A stretch of DNA of 64,000 nt from Sideroxydans sp. GTDB lineage: Bacteria; Pseudomonadota; Gammaproteobacteria; Burkholderiales; Gallionellaceae. The notes beneath the pieces are model-generated. The model saw nothing but the letters and a program-made list of their open reading frames with translations, searched no databases and was not told where the DNA came from. The position numbers were made by a program, and so were the translations under genes. Below are positions 8,995 through 17,041 of this stretch, piece after piece (positions within the stretch are counted from its first letter, which is position 1; each line of letters opens with the position of its first letter). The stretch is taken from contig JAQTTU010000001.1 in NCBI GenBank assembly GCA_028710605.1, positions 186,001 through 250,000 on the forward strand. The letters are read 5' to 3'.

Positions 8995-10254
8995 ATGGAA
9001 AATATAAAAAAATATATGCAACAAGTCGGGCTGCAAGCGCGCGCCGCGTCGCGGGTGATGGCGCAAGCCGGCACCAATGCCAAGAACCACGCGCTGGAAA
9101 ATATTGCCACCGCCATTCTGCTCAACAGCGGCAAGCTCATCGCCGAAAACGCCAAGGATGTCGCCGCCGCCAAAACCGGCGGGCTGGATGCCGCCGCGAT
9201 CGACCGCCTCACGCTCACCGAAAAAACCGTGAAGTCGATGGCGGAAGGTCTGCGCCAGATCGCCACCTTGCCCGATCTCATCGGCGAAATAACCGACATG
9301 AAATTCCGCCCTTCCGGCATTCAGGTCGGCAGGATGCGCGTGCCGCTGGGCGTGATCGGCATCATCTACGAATCGCGCCCGAACGTGACGGCGGATGCCG
9401 CCGGGCTGTGCATAAAATCGGGCAACGCGGCCATCCTGCGCGGCGGTTCCGAAGCCTTGCATTCCAACCGCGCGATTGCGGCTTGCGTGCATCAGGGTTT
9501 GCGCGAAGCCGGATTGCCGGAGAATGCGGTGCAAGTGGTGAACACCACCGACCGCGCCGCCGTGGGCGAACTTATCACCATGAAAGAGTATGTGGACGTG
9601 ATCGTGCCGCGCGGCGGCAAGAGCCTGATCGCGCGCATCTCGGAAGAAGCCAGAGTGCCGGTCATCAAACATCTGGACGGCATCTGCCACGTGTATATCG
9701 ACGACGAGGCCGATCTGGCCAAAGCCATCCGCATCGCCGACAACGCCAAGACCCACCGCTACGGCGTGTGCAACGCGATGGAAACGCTGCTGGTAAACGC
9801 GAAGGTCGCGGCGCAGGTGTTGCCCGAGCTGGGCAAAATCTATCTCGGCAAAGGCGTGGAACTGCGCGGCGACGATGCCGCGCGCAAACTGGTGCCGCAG
9901 ATGAAGGTCGCCACCGAAGAAGACTGGCACACCGAATACCTCGCGCCGATTTTGAGCGTGCGCATCGTGGCCGATGTGGACGAAGCCATAGACCACATCA
10001 ACACCTACAGCTCGCAGCACACCGACAGCATCGTCACCGAAAATTATTCCAGGGCGATGCGCTTCCTGCGCGAAGTGGATTCCGCAAGCGTGATGGTGAA
10101 TGCCTCGACACGATTCGCCGACGGTTTCGAATACGGACTGGGCGCGGAGATCGGCATCTCTACCGACAAAATTCACGCGCGCGGCCCGGTCGGGCTGGAA
10201 GGCCTAACGTCGCAGAAATTTATCGTGCTGGGTAACGGGCAGATCAGGATTTAA
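8995..10254 (+). CDS. proA: Gamma-glutamyl phosphate reductase
   Basis: NADPH-dependent enzyme that reduces gamma-glutamyl phosphate to glutamate semialdehyde in proline synthesis; it belongs to the aldehyde dehydrogenase superfamily. The 419 residues contain the catalytic cysteine C231 in [10 protein letters not shown], the substrate segment [10 protein letters not shown]-like ([13 protein letters not shown]) and [13 protein letters not shown] chose ATG 8995 because GAGG at 8985-8988 is well placed; a TTG four codons upstream is a poorer start. proB is not adjacent. It is followed by a family M repeat and then lpdA. Confidence 0.97.
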   Translation: MENIKKYMQQVGLQARAASRVMAQAGTNAKNHALENIATAILLNSGKLIAENAKDVAAAKTGGLDAAAIDRLTLTEKTVKSMAEGLRQIATLPDLIGEITDMKFRPSGIQVGRMRVPLGVIGIIYESRPNVTADAAGLCIKSGNAAILRGGSEALHSNRAIAACVHQGLREAGLPENAVQVVNTTDRAAVGELITMKEYVDVIVPRGGKSLIARISEEARVPVIKHLDGICHVYIDDEADLAKAIRIADNAKTHRYGVCNAMETLLVNAKVAAQVLPELGKIYLGKGVELRGDDAARKLVPQMKVATEEDWHTEYLAPILSVRIVADVDEAIDHINTYSSQHTDSIVTENYSRAMRFLREVDSASVMVNASTRFADGFEYGLGAEIGISTDKIHARGPVGLEGLTSQKFIVLGNGQIRI

Positions 10255-10263
10255 AACATATCT

Positions 10264-10346
10264 GCCCGCAGATTACACAGATTCACACAGATTAAAGGCA
10301 AAACCATTTTGGGTTTGAATCTGTTTAATCTGCGTAATCTGCGGGA
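10264..10346. repeat. Family M inverted repeat
   Basis: Opposed arms (10264-10294 and about 10318-10346) of the GCCCGCAGATTACACAGATT type lie close together between proA and lpdA. Confidence 0.85.
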
Positions 10347-10367
10347 AACGCATTTTTAGGAAACAAC

Positions 10368-12158
10368 ATGAGCCAAACAATCGAAATCAAAGTCCCCGAC
10401 ATCGGCAATTTCAAAGACGTTGCCGTCATCGAAATCAGCGTGAAGCCCGGCGAGCCAGTCGAAAAAGAGCAGGCGCTCATTTCGCTGGAAACCGACAAGG
10501 CGACGATTGATGTGCCATCGCCGGTGGCGGGGGTGGTGAAAGAAATCAAACTTAAAGTCGGCGACAAGGTGAGCGAAGGTGCGGTGATTTTGATGTTGGA
10601 AACACAAGAGCAAACCCCTCCCGGTTTCCCCTTGTCAGGGGAGGTGACTACTCCCTCCCCTGACAAGGGGAGGGCTGGGGAGGGGTTAAAAGCTATGACA
10701 ACACCCGCCCCTCAATCCCCAATCCCCAATCCCCAATCCTCCGACATCCACGCCGAAGTCGTCGTCCTCGGTGCAGGCCCCGGCGGCTACACCGCCGCGT
10801 TCCGCGCGGCCGATCTGGGCAAGCAAGTGCTGCTGATCGAGAAGGAGAAAGTGCTGGGCGGCGTGTGCCTCAACGTTGGCTGCATTCCTTCCAAAGCGCT
10901 GCTGCATGTAGCCAAGGTCATCAACGAAGCGCAAGAGGTGTCGCACCACGGCGTGACTTTCGCCAAGCCCAAGATCGACATAGACGCGATTCGTACTTGG
11001 AAGGAAAGCGTGATCGCCAAGCTCACCGGCGGCCTCGCCGCGTTGGCCAAGCAGCGCAAGGTGCAAGTGTTGCGCGGCACGGCGAAGTTCACTTCGCCCA
11101 ACAGCATGACGGTGCAAACCGCCGACGGAGAAAAGATCGTCACCTTCGACCACGCCATCGTCGCCGCAGGCTCAAGCGTGGCGCGCATTCCCGGTTTCCC
11201 TTACGACGACCCGCGCATCATCGACTCCACCGGCGCGCTGGCGCTGCAAGACATTCCCAAGCGCATGCTGATTATCGGCGGCGGCATCATCGGGCTGGAA
11301 ATGGCCACGGTGTATGACGCGCTGGGCAGCAAAATTTCCGTAGTGGAACTGGCGGACGGTCTGATTCCCGGCGCGGATAAAGACTTGGTCAAACCCTTGC
11401 ACACGCGCATCGCCAAACGTTACGAGGCGATTTACCTGAAGACCAAAGTCACCAAGATCGAAGCGCAGAAAGCCGGACTGAAAGTGACGTTTGAAGGCGA
11501 GCAAGCACCCGCCGAAGCACAGGTTTACGACCGCGTGCTGATGGCCGTGGGTCGCCGTCCGAACGGGCGCGAGATCAACGCCGAAGCGGCGGGACTGACC
11601 GTGAACGAGCGCGGTTTCATTCCGGTGGATAAACAAATGCGCACCAACGTGCCGCACATTTTCGCCATCGGCGACATCGTGGGCGACCCGATGCTGGCGC
11701 ACAAGGCGGTGCACGAAGGCAAAGTGGCGGCGGAAAATATCGCCGGGCACAAATCCTTTTTCGAGCCGCTGACCATTCCTTCCGTGGCTTACACCGACCC
11801 GGAAATTTCGTGGATGGGACTGACCGAAACCCAAGCCAAAGCGCAAAACATCGAATACGAAAAAGCTGCGTTCCCGTGGGCGGCTTCCGGTCGCGCCTTG
11901 TCCATCGCGCGCGAAGAAGGTTCGACCAAAGTGCTGCTCGATCCCAAGACGCGCCGCATCCTCGGCATGGGCATCGTCGGCGTGAACGCGGGCGAGCTGA
12001 TCGCCGAAGGCGTGCTGGCATTGGAGATGGGCGCGGACATGGAAGACATCGGCCTCACCATTCACCCGCATCCGACGCTGTCGGAGACACTGTGCTTCGC
12101 GGCGGAAATGGCGGAAGGCACGATCACCGATTTGTTGGCACCGAAGAAAAAACATTAA
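10368..12158 (+). CDS. lpdA: Dihydrolipoyl dehydrogenase with N-terminal lipoyl domain
   Basis: E3 component of 2-oxoacid dehydrogenase complexes: reoxidises dihydrolipoamide with NAD+. Residues 1-80 are a lipoyl domain with the lipoylated lysine K44 in ETDKATID. A linker of about 50 residues follows. The flavoprotein part has VLGAGPGG (133-140), redox disulfide C167-x4-C172 (GGVCLNVGC) and the C-terminal His/Glu pair in HPHPTLSE. The 596-residue fused form is typical of betaproteobacterial pyruvate dehydrogenase E3. Here aceE and aceF are not adjacent. The linker is partly made of a family E palindrome (10613-10687) and a 7-bp tandem repeat. Confidence 0.95.
   Translation: MSQTIEIKVPDIGNFKDVAVIEISVKPGEPVEKEQALISLETDKATIDVPSPVAGVVKEIKLKVGDKVSEGAVILMLETQEQTPPGFPLSGEVTTPSPDKGRAGEGLKAMTTPAPQSPIPNPQSSDIHAEVVVLGAGPGGYTAAFRAADLGKQVLLIEKEKVLGGVCLNVGCIPSKALLHVAKVINEAQEVSHHGVTFAKPKIDIDAIRTWKESVIAKLTGGLAALAKQRKVQVLRGTAKFTSPNSMTVQTADGEKIVTFDHAIVAAGSSVARIPGFPYDDPRIIDSTGALALQDIPKRMLIIGGGIIGLEMATVYDALGSKISVVELADGLIPGADKDLVKPLHTRIAKRYEAIYLKTKVTKIEAQKAGLKVTFEGEQAPAEAQVYDRVLMAVGRRPNGREINAEAAGLTVNERGFIPVDKQMRTNVPHIFAIGDIVGDPMLAHKAVHEGKVAAENIAGHKSFFEPLTIPSVAYTDPEISWMGLTETQAKAQNIEYEKAAFPWAASGRALSIAREEGSTKVLLDPKTRRILGMGIVGVNAGELIAEGVLALEMGADMEDIGLTIHPHPTLSETLCFAAEMAEGTITDLLAPKKKH
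10613..10687. repeat. Family E palindromic repeat inside the lpdA linker
   Basis: Opposed arms CCCCTTGTCAGGGGAGG and CCTCCCCTGACAAGGGG lie within the coding sequence and are read through in frame as TPSPDKGRAGEG-type residues (about 83-107). Confidence 0.85.
10714..10739 (+). repeat. 7-bp tandem repeat in lpdA
   Basis: Three exact copies of AATCCCC followed by AATCC, encoding SPIPNPQS in the linker. The unit length is not a multiple of three. Confidence 0.8.
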
Positions 12159-12171
12159 ACCGAAATTTCGT

Positions 12172-12230
12172 GTAGGAGCGAGCTTGCTCGCGAATTTTCC
12201 GAACATTTTCGCGAGCAAGCTCGCTCCTAC
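12172..12230. repeat. Family A palindromic repeat
   Basis: Near-perfect long palindrome: GTAGGAGCGAGCTTGCTCGC and its complement separated by about 19 bases, between lpdA and the DUF4197 gene. Confidence 0.88.
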
Positions 12231-12267
12231 AATTCGGCATTCAAAATTGCACCCGCAGAGGAATAAC

Positions 12268-13065
12268 ATGAGACCGCTACTGCTGATTGCCTTGCTTGCT
12301 CTGAGTGTTCCAGCCAGCGCTTTCGACCTGAACTCGTTGCAAAAACGGCTGAACGACATCCGCCATCCGCCCGCCGCAACACCGGCAGCCGCTTCGGCTC
12401 CGGTCACGGCATCTGCTCCGGCAGCCGCACCCGTTTCCGGCCTCGCGCAATTCTCCGCGCAGGATCAAGTCGAAAGTCTGCGTCAGGCGCTCACCCAAGG
12501 CGCGGAAACGGCAGTGGCTTCTCTCGCCAAGGAAAACGGTTTTCTGGGCAATGAAAAAGTTCGCATTCCGCTGCCGGAGAATCTGCAAAAAGCCGAGCGC
12601 GCGATGCGCAAAATCGGCATGGGCAAGTATGCGGATGAGTTGACGACTTCGATGAACCGCGCCGCCGAAGCCGCCGTGCCGGAAGCGAAAACGCTGTTGG
12701 TGGATGCAGTGAAGAACATGACGGTGAACGATGCCAAGGACATTCTGTTGGGCAACGACGATGCGGCCACACAATATTTCCGCCGCAATACTGAAACTCA
12801 GCTTGCCGAAAAATTCAAACCTGTCGTCAACCAGTCCATGCAGCAAGTCAGCCTCGCGCAGACCTACGACCGCTTCGCGGGCAAGGCAAAAAAAGTGGGG
12901 CTGGTCAAGGAAAGCGACGCGCATCTCGACGACTACATCACGCGCAAAGCCTTGGACGGTTTGTTCCTGATGATGGCCGAACAAGAAAAAGAAATCCGCG
13001 CCCATCCGCTGCAAGCCAGCAGCAGCCTGGTGCAAAAAATCTTCTCGTTCCTGCTCGGAAAATAG
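12268..13065 (+). CDS. DUF4197 family exported protein
   Basis: A 265-residue secreted or periplasmic protein with signal peptide MRPLLLIALLALSVPASA. After an Ala/Pro-rich stretch the conserved DUF4197 region runs from about residue 75 to the end. Recognisable segments are KVRIPLPENLQKAERAMRK, MNRAAEAAVPEA, DAKDILLGNDDAATQYF and the C-terminal ALDGLFLMMAEQEKEIR. The function of the family is not known. ATG 12268 has AGAGGAA upstream; longer in-frame starts would begin inside the family A repeat. It stands alone between repeats. Confidence 0.88.
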   Translation: MRPLLLIALLALSVPASAFDLNSLQKRLNDIRHPPAATPAAASAPVTASAPAAAPVSGLAQFSAQDQVESLRQALTQGAETAVASLAKENGFLGNEKVRIPLPENLQKAERAMRKIGMGKYADELTTSMNRAAEAAVPEAKTLLVDAVKNMTVNDAKDILLGNDDAATQYFRRNTETQLAEKFKPVVNQSMQQVSLAQTYDRFAGKAKKVGLVKESDAHLDDYITRKALDGLFLMMAEQEKEIRAHPLQASSSLVQKIFSFLLGK

Positions 13066-13082
13066 ATTCTGTGAACGGCACT

Positions 13083-13157
13083 GCCCGCCAACGCCCTTCA
13101 ATAGCCGATCTACGCATATCACTTGATGGAGATGCCCGTATTTACTGCCTTGCGGGC
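13083..13157 (-). repeat. Family F repeat (reverse orientation)
   Basis: About 75 bp. Read on the minus strand it matches the copies at 42175 and 59407: GCCCGCAAGGCA, then CGGGCATCTCCATCAA, then GATCGGCTATTGA. Confidence 0.75.
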
Positions 13158-13198
13158 ATGTTACATTTAAAAAAACAGCTTCGAGCGCATCTCATCGA

Positions 13199-13591
13199 AT
13201 GACTGAAACCTACAGCCTCGCCGGGCTTTTCATCAGCAGCTTCCTCGCCGCCACCCTGCTGCCCGGCGGCTCGGAAGCGGTGCTGTTCGCCACGCTCAAG
13301 GCCTATCCCGAAACTTACTGGACAGCACTCACCCTCGCCACCATCGGTAACACACTGGGCGGCATGGTCAGCTTCGGCATGGGCTGGCTGTTGCCGATGA
13401 CGCAGCAACTCAAACACGTGGAAAAAGTTCGGAAGTTCGGCACGCCCGCGCTGCTGCTGGCGTGGACACCGCTGCTCGGCGATGCGCTATGCCTCGCGGC
13501 GGGATGGCTGCGCCTGAACCCGTGGCAGGCCGCTCTGTTTATGCTGATCGGCAAGGCCGCGCGCTATGCCGTCGTGGCGGCGTTGAGCTAG
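13199..13591 (+). CDS. YqaA-type small membrane protein
   Basis: A 130-residue inner-membrane protein resembling the YqaA branch of the DedA/SNARE-associated family. It has an N-terminal hydrophobic helix with the motif FLAATLLPGGSEAVL, a GNTLGGMVSFGMGWLL segment, and a C-terminal pair of helices ending KAARYAVVAALS. DedA-family proteins are lipid or undecaprenyl-phosphate flippases; the role of the YqaA branch is not established. There is no strong Shine-Dalgarno before ATG 13199. It converges on the hydrolase gene. Confidence 0.83.
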   Translation: MTETYSLAGLFISSFLAATLLPGGSEAVLFATLKAYPETYWTALTLATIGNTLGGMVSFGMGWLLPMTQQLKHVEKVRKFGTPALLLAWTPLLGDALCLAAGWLRLNPWQAALFMLIGKAARYAVVAALS

Positions 13592-13619
13592 GACACACCG
13601 GCTCTATGCAACCATGTAT

Positions 13620-14456
13620 TCACTTATCCAATACTTGCCGCAGGAATGCCGTGAGTTTCTCGCGCACTGGCGGGCTTTCCAGCGACTGGATATGCCCCGA
13701 GCCAGGGACGATCAATAATTCTTTGGGTTGTTTGGCTTGCTCGAACAACAGGTGCGCATAGCGCACCGATACCACTGTATCTTGATCGCCGTGAATAACG
13801 AGCAGCGGGATGGGGCTGATTTGTGCGACGGCATCCAGCGGCGCGTAGTCGTTATCGACCGCCACCCAGGGCAACCATTGCAACGGCCAGGTCAGCGCGA
13901 AGTGGGACAGGCTGTCGCGCGCGACCTGACGATAATCGGAGAACGCGCTGTCGCTGATGAGGGCGCGGATATTCGCGCGGTAGCTACTGTGCGCGGTGTA
14001 GTAAATCGCCAGCGCGCCGCCCAGACTCTGCCCCAAAATCACGATGCGCTGTGGATTCACATTCTTGTGCGTCAGCAAATGGCGCATCGCGGCATCGATG
14101 TCCATCTGCACGCCTTGCAGCGTGGGCAATCCATCCGATGCGCCATAACCGCGATAGTCCAATGCAAGCACGTTATAACCTTGTGCCGGCAGCCAGACCA
14201 CGCTGCGGAAATGGGTGCTAATATTTTCGGCATTGCCGTGCAGGAACAGCACAGTGCCTTTGGCTGCGCCCTGCGCGGGTAAAAACCACGCGTTCAGTTT
14301 CGTGCCATCACCGGCCTGAAAATTTTCGTTCTCATATTCCACACCCCAGCGCGTCGGCGTGTCTATGAGTTGACGGTGCGGTTGAAAAAACACCTGCGTG
14401 CAACCGCTTAGGCTGAACAGCAAACCCATCAAACAGATTGTTTTGAATGTGCGCAT
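13620..14456 (-). CDS. Alpha/beta-hydrolase lipoprotein
   Basis: A 278-residue alpha/beta-hydrolase with a lipoprotein signal (LLFSLSGC, lipidated Cys19). The nucleophile elbow is GQSLGG, the acid is likely the Asp in HGDQDTVV, and the base is His in GSGHIQ. LFLHGNAEN supplies the oxyanion-hole HG. The pattern fits the BEM46/YfhR-like group, whose substrates are unknown. The start ATG 14456 is one base after the stop of the DUF4105 gene, so the two are in one operon and probably coupled. It is a membrane-anchored, periplasm-facing esterase-like protein by inference. Confidence 0.85.
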   Translation of the reverse strand: MRTFKTICLMGLLFSLSGCTQVFFQPHRQLIDTPTRWGVEYENENFQAGDGTKLNAWFLPAQGAAKGTVLFLHGNAENISTHFRSVVWLPAQGYNVLALDYRGYGASDGLPTLQGVQMDIDAAMRHLLTHKNVNPQRIVILGQSLGGALAIYYTAHSSYRANIRALISDSAFSDYRQVARDSLSHFALTWPLQWLPWVAVDNDYAPLDAVAQISPIPLLVIHGDQDTVVSVRYAHLLFEQAKQPKELLIVPGSGHIQSLESPPVREKLTAFLRQVLDK

Positions 14457-14457
14457 A

Positions 14458-16392
14458 TTAGAAATAGAGCAGCAGCGAGATGGCTGCCGTATTGTAGATT
14501 TTTTTCAGTTCGCGCAAGCGCGCAACATCCGCACGCAAGGCCAGATTGCGGCTCAACGCGATTCGTTGCTCCAACCCGAGGTTCAAAGTGCTGTCCTGTT
14601 GCCCGGCGAAGTAGCGCATCGTTTTAAAGTAGGGATGAACACGCCATGCCGGACTGAGATCGATATAGCTGCCGCTGCTCGCGCCGATACCAAGAGCATA
14701 AGCCTTGTTCAATGCGCCGCTAAAGCGCATACCGGTATCGCAGAAGGCGTAAGCGAGTGCCGCATTTTGAGTGATGCTCCAAGCCCCGCCCATGCCGCCA
14801 TCCAGCACCGTTGCCAGCGGTTCGCTGCCGTTAACCGCCTTGACGCGCTGCCAGCCGCCGGAAATATGCCAGGAAGGCGAGTGGAAAAATTCATCGCGCG
14901 GCGAGATCGACAGAATGTTGACGGGCACAAAACTCTCCACCCGCGAGGCGGCGGAATCGTAGTGGCGCAGTGTCATGCTAAAGAATTCGATGCCCGCTCC
15001 GCGCACATAGCCCGCGTCCTGATCCATCAGATCGTGATATGTGGCACGCACCTGCACTTCCTGGAAATTTTGCGCGGCGCGCCTTCCCGCGCCCAGCGTG
15101 ATGCGCGATGAACTGTGGCCTTGATCGGGTTTTGTCTCCGGCTCCGGCAAATTTTCCTGCGGCGTAATGATGTCCAAACGGCTGCGCGCAGTCTGTAATG
15201 TTTGTACCCATTGTGCGGGATCGGCGACATCGTGATGGCCGGTGACTTGACGGTAATTGATGTAGTCCAGGCTGGTTTCCAGTACGGCGGCTTCACGCGC
15301 CAGCGGCAGCGCAAGCAAGGCCGGATCGGCATCCGCGATCTGGCCCCGACTGAGTGCCAGCACCAGATTTCGATCTTGCGTAGCCATCAGCCCGAACCGG
15401 TTGCGCAACAGCGTGGCATTGGACGGGCGGAATACAGTGCGCTCTACCAAACCGGGATGCGAGGTGATTTCGCGCACGGTGTCGGAGGGAATCGCGCCCC
15501 GGCGAAAATTCTCGGTGAACTCGAATTCCGGGCGCGCCACCTGCAACAATCCCAGCAGATGGTAAGAACAATTTTCATCGAAGAAAAAATAATCGAAATA
15601 CTGCGGCCCCAATTCCCAGGCATGCATCAGCACGCGGTCAATTTCTTCGGGAGTGAGTCGCAAGTGGTATTCCCATATATCGCGGTTCTCAAAGTCGCTG
15701 TATTCGCGCACCTTGGCGTAATAAGGCAGCATGGAAAACGCGCCCGCATAGCCGCCGAACAGACCGTTCACGGCAAAAGCAAAGCCGTTCGTTTCGCCGG
15801 TATTCGCGGCAAAATTTACCGAGTACGCGAGCAGACGGGTGTGCTCATCCTGATCTTTGGCATCGACGCGCAAAAAAGTGTGGCCGTACATTGACGATGG
15901 ATTGTTCATATAAGCCGACGCGAAGATCAGCGTCAGGCCGGAAGGGTTCAGCGAGGCATGCCAGTTTTCGTAGCGCTTGCAGGTATGCGGAGGCAAACGC
16001 GCCGCATCAAATTTCAGTTGGGTATCGAGCCAGGTATAACGCGCGATAAATGCGCACTGGGGATTTTGTACGGTGGCGGTTTCCTCGATGTTCGAATAAA
16101 AGCTGGTCAGCGTGGCATCCAGTTCGGCTTGCGGATCGGTCTTGCCATCCGCCGCCAGATAAAACTGCGGACTATCCACCAACCCCTTGTATCCGGGGGC
16201 TATGAGCCTTGGCACATAGTGCATCAGCTTGCGCCATTCGGGACGTTCGGCCAGTTTCATCTGCCGCGCCTGCGCCTGCAATTGCGCGAGGTATGCGCTA
16301 TCGGTCGCGGCATATACGGCGGCAGGTTGCAATAACAAAACGACAAGCCAAATCCAGCGCATGAGAGTAGGTAATACTGAAAACGGATTCAT
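14458..16392 (-). CDS. DUF4105 domain protein, exported
   Basis: A 644-residue protein with an N-terminal signal/anchor (MRWIWLVVLLLQPAAVYA). The DUF4105 domain (roughly residues 110-300) carries CxxRY-like CKRYENW, SMYGHTFLRVD and FFFDENCSYHLL, with conserved Cys and His that suggest a NlpC/P60-like papain fold; enzymatic activity is inferred only. The C-terminal half looks like beta strands of an outer-membrane or surface barrel and ends in YF. Two starts are possible: ATG 16392, which directly follows the U tract of a terminator, and ATG 16362. Neither has a clear Shine-Dalgarno. It is coupled to the downstream hydrolase gene. Confidence 0.85.
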   Translation of the reverse strand: MNPFSVLPTLMRWIWLVVLLLQPAAVYAATDSAYLAQLQAQARQMKLAERPEWRKLMHYVPRLIAPGYKGLVDSPQFYLAADGKTDPQAELDATLTSFYSNIEETATVQNPQCAFIARYTWLDTQLKFDAARLPPHTCKRYENWHASLNPSGLTLIFASAYMNNPSSMYGHTFLRVDAKDQDEHTRLLAYSVNFAANTGETNGFAFAVNGLFGGYAGAFSMLPYYAKVREYSDFENRDIWEYHLRLTPEEIDRVLMHAWELGPQYFDYFFFDENCSYHLLGLLQVARPEFEFTENFRRGAIPSDTVREITSHPGLVERTVFRPSNATLLRNRFGLMATQDRNLVLALSRGQIADADPALLALPLAREAAVLETSLDYINYRQVTGHHDVADPAQWVQTLQTARSRLDIITPQENLPEPETKPDQGHSSSRITLGAGRRAAQNFQEVQVRATYHDLMDQDAGYVRGAGIEFFSMTLRHYDSAASRVESFVPVNILSISPRDEFFHSPSWHISGGWQRVKAVNGSEPLATVLDGGMGGAWSITQNAALAYAFCDTGMRFSGALNKAYALGIGASSGSYIDLSPAWRVHPYFKTMRYFAGQQDSTLNLGLEQRIALSRNLALRADVARLRELKKIYNTAAISLLLYF

Positions 16393-16426
16393 AAAAAAAC
16401 CCAGTAGATGACTACTGGGTTTTTAT
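16393..16426 (-). terminator. Terminator after DUF3015 gene, abutting DUF4105 start
   Basis: A 9-bp perfect stem (ACCCAGTAG / CTACTGGGT) with a four-base loop and a run of T on each side. On the minus strand the seven-T tract ends at the base before the ATG at 16392. Confidence 0.88.
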
Positions 16427-16442
16427 TCAAACTGACCGGCTG

Positions 16443-16931
16443 TTACAGCGCAGCTTGATAGCGGGACAGTTGTGCGTCAGATGCCAACACTTCGCGCAGG
16501 GCAACGATGACTTGCTCCGTCGCAACCTGGTCGGTGGTGAAAATGCGAGCCAGATTGTCTTTGGCTGCACGGTTAAACGCGGCCTGGTCTTTTGCTTCAA
16601 CACCCATCAGGTGAGACAACGAAGCCAGCGTTTCGCCGCTGCCGACAGACATGTCGCGCGCCAGTTGCTGTTTATTGTTTTCGATAAACATGGCGGTCTT
16701 CATGTTTGAACTCACAGTACCATCAGGGGTGCAGCCCAGCGTGCCGGTAGAAATACCGAAAGTCTGGTTGCCGGATGTACCGTTTGTGGTAACCGCCATA
16801 ACTTGTGGAGCAATACCGGACTGGCCCTTGAAAACCATGGAGCCCAAACCGCACCCGCCCACGTTATCTGCCGCAAATGCGGCTGTCGGCAAGGCAATAA
16901 CCAAAGACAATACTGTAATGATTTTCTTCAT
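16443..16931 (-). CDS. DUF3015 family periplasmic protein
   Basis: A 162-residue exported protein with signal peptide MKKIITVLSLVIALPTAAFA and a mature part starting ADNVGGCGLGSMVFKG, the hallmark of DUF3015. A second conserved piece is STGTLGCTPDG; the two cysteines probably form a disulfide. Its function is unknown; family members are small envelope proteins. AGGGAG lies seven bases upstream of ATG 16931. A strong terminator follows directly, so it can be expressed separately from the DUF4105 gene downstream. Confidence 0.88.
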   Translation of the reverse strand: MKKIITVLSLVIALPTAAFAADNVGGCGLGSMVFKGQSGIAPQVMAVTTNGTSGNQTFGISTGTLGCTPDGTVSSNMKTAMFIENNKQQLARDMSVGSGETLASLSHLMGVEAKDQAAFNRAAKDNLARIFTTDQVATEQVIVALREVLASDAQLSRYQAAL

Positions 16932-17041
16932 GTTTGCTCCCTAGATGAGTTAATGATAAATCGCTGTGCAATCCCCGAATTATTGGCGGAACGCGACAAC
17001 CTTATACCGCTTGCATTTTATCGTTGTCAACTTGCGCGACA

